Positions 5,279 through 5,508 of a DNA stretch of 5,508 bases are shown here, piece by piece. The translations under genes and the position numbers were made by a program. This stretch comes from Methanomicrobiales archaeon (GTDB taxonomy: Archaea; Halobacteriota; Methanomicrobia; Methanomicrobiales; Methanoculleaceae), in assembly GCA_019136335.1 (NCBI GenBank), contig JAGVUK010000230.1:1-5508 (forward strand). Direction: 5' to 3'. Below the pieces are notes generated by a model. The model worked only from the letters and a program-made list of their open reading frames with translations. It did no database searches and had not been told where the DNA came from. Within the stretch, counting starts at the first letter, position 1, and each line of letters opens with the position of its first letter.

Positions 5279-5280
5279 AG

Positions 5281-5508
5281 ACGTTAACTTACCAGCTGAG
5301 TGTAATAAATTCTCGTTGATACCGTCAAGTACCCGGCAATCGGCTGGTTCTCATCTATGCTTTAAGGCCGTCCTTTTCCAATGAGATTCCCGTTATCGAT
5401 ATCGTTTTCAGGGTAGGAAGATTATTGCCGCACACCGCCGGAGTCGTATGGCCAATATCCCACCAAATCGACCCAATTTTACGAAATAAGGCATTATACT
5501 CTCGAATC
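5281..5508. other. Lower-GC right end with inconclusive open frames
   Basis: GC falls to about 45% here (102 of 228 bases). A minus-strand frame is open from the edge at 5507 to a TAG at 5357-5355 (50 codons, opening IREYNALFRK and closing SLEKDGLKA) and could be the C-terminus of a gene beyond the window. A plus-strand frame is equally open from 5320 to the edge but has no ATG or GTG start. Third-position GC of the minus frame (about 46%) equals the background, so it gives no support. I recognise neither product. A partial gene, perhaps of foreign origin, or plain intergenic DNA are both possible. Confidence 0.35.

Larger units (their letters stand above)
4913..5280. other. GC-rich, repeat-bearing intergenic region without a convincing gene
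   Basis: This stretch follows the acyltransferase stop. Reading frames cross it on both strands, but their translations are low-complexity (Pro, Arg and Gly rich), match no family I know, and change character at repeat boundaries. It contains C-runs, G-runs, near-duplicate segments and several small hairpins, described separately. A short T-rich patch at 4998-5004 (TTGTTTT) might end the acyltransferase transcript, but this is weak. GC is about 67% in its right third (5161-5280). Confidence 0.6.

Noticed and set aside
5331..5365. Possible tRNA T-arm (GGTTCTCATC)
   Set aside because: The flanking bases do not form a five-pair T stem and no acceptor, D or anticodon arms can be traced upstream.
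4636..5384. Plus-strand open frames at 4636-5280, 4922-5185 and 5061-5384
   Set aside because: The first overlaps the acyltransferase out of frame. All three have repetitive Pro/Arg/Gly-rich translations that follow the DNA repeats, and none has a family match or convincing start context.

Overview
The window looks like chromosomal DNA from a high-GC methanogenic archaeon, most likely of the Methanomicrobiales and resembling Methanoculleus. This rests on a TfuA/YcaO pair of the type that installs thioglycine in methyl-coenzyme M reductase (McrA), archaeal TATA boxes placed about 25 bases upstream of plausible start sites, strong Shine-Dalgarno sequences and GC-rich coding DNA. The lineage is inferred from gene content and style; no rRNA or mcr gene is present to confirm it.

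Layout: a truncated minus-strand gene for a small Sec-exported, Cys-containing protein runs off the left edge (1-239). Next is a tightly packed minus-strand operon, read from right to left: a ThiF/MoeB/HesA-family E1-like adenylyltransferase (3649-2913, frameshifted as read), moaD (2896-2618), moaE (2603-2187), ycaO (2190-976) and tfuA (1016-360). Its promoter lies in a 234-base divergent intergenic region that also holds the promoter of a plus-strand FemAB-like GNAT acyltransferase (3884-4912). From 4913 to 5280 there is GC-rich DNA without a convincing gene but full of short direct repeats, small hairpins and a potential G-quadruplex. From 5281 to 5508 the GC content falls to about 45% and only inconclusive open frames are seen.

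How the genes work together: the E1-like enzyme would adenylate the C-terminal Gly-Gly of MoaD so that it can be converted to a thiocarboxylate. MoaD-COSH is the sulfur donor for molybdopterin synthase (MoaD-MoaE), which makes the Mo/W cofactor precursor. TfuA of the Mcr thioamidation system is reported to hydrolyse a thiocarboxylated ThiS-type carrier and pass sulfide to YcaO, which activates the peptide backbone with ATP. One operon therefore appears to hold a ubiquitin-like sulfur carrier, its activator and two sulfur consumers. This is the most interesting reading of the window. Sharing of the carrier between the two pathways is inference, not something the sequence proves.

The main oddity is the frameshift in the E1-like gene at a run of five G (minus strand), exactly in the nucleotide-binding glycine-rich loop. 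It is either a sequencing error or a real lesion in the first gene of the operon.
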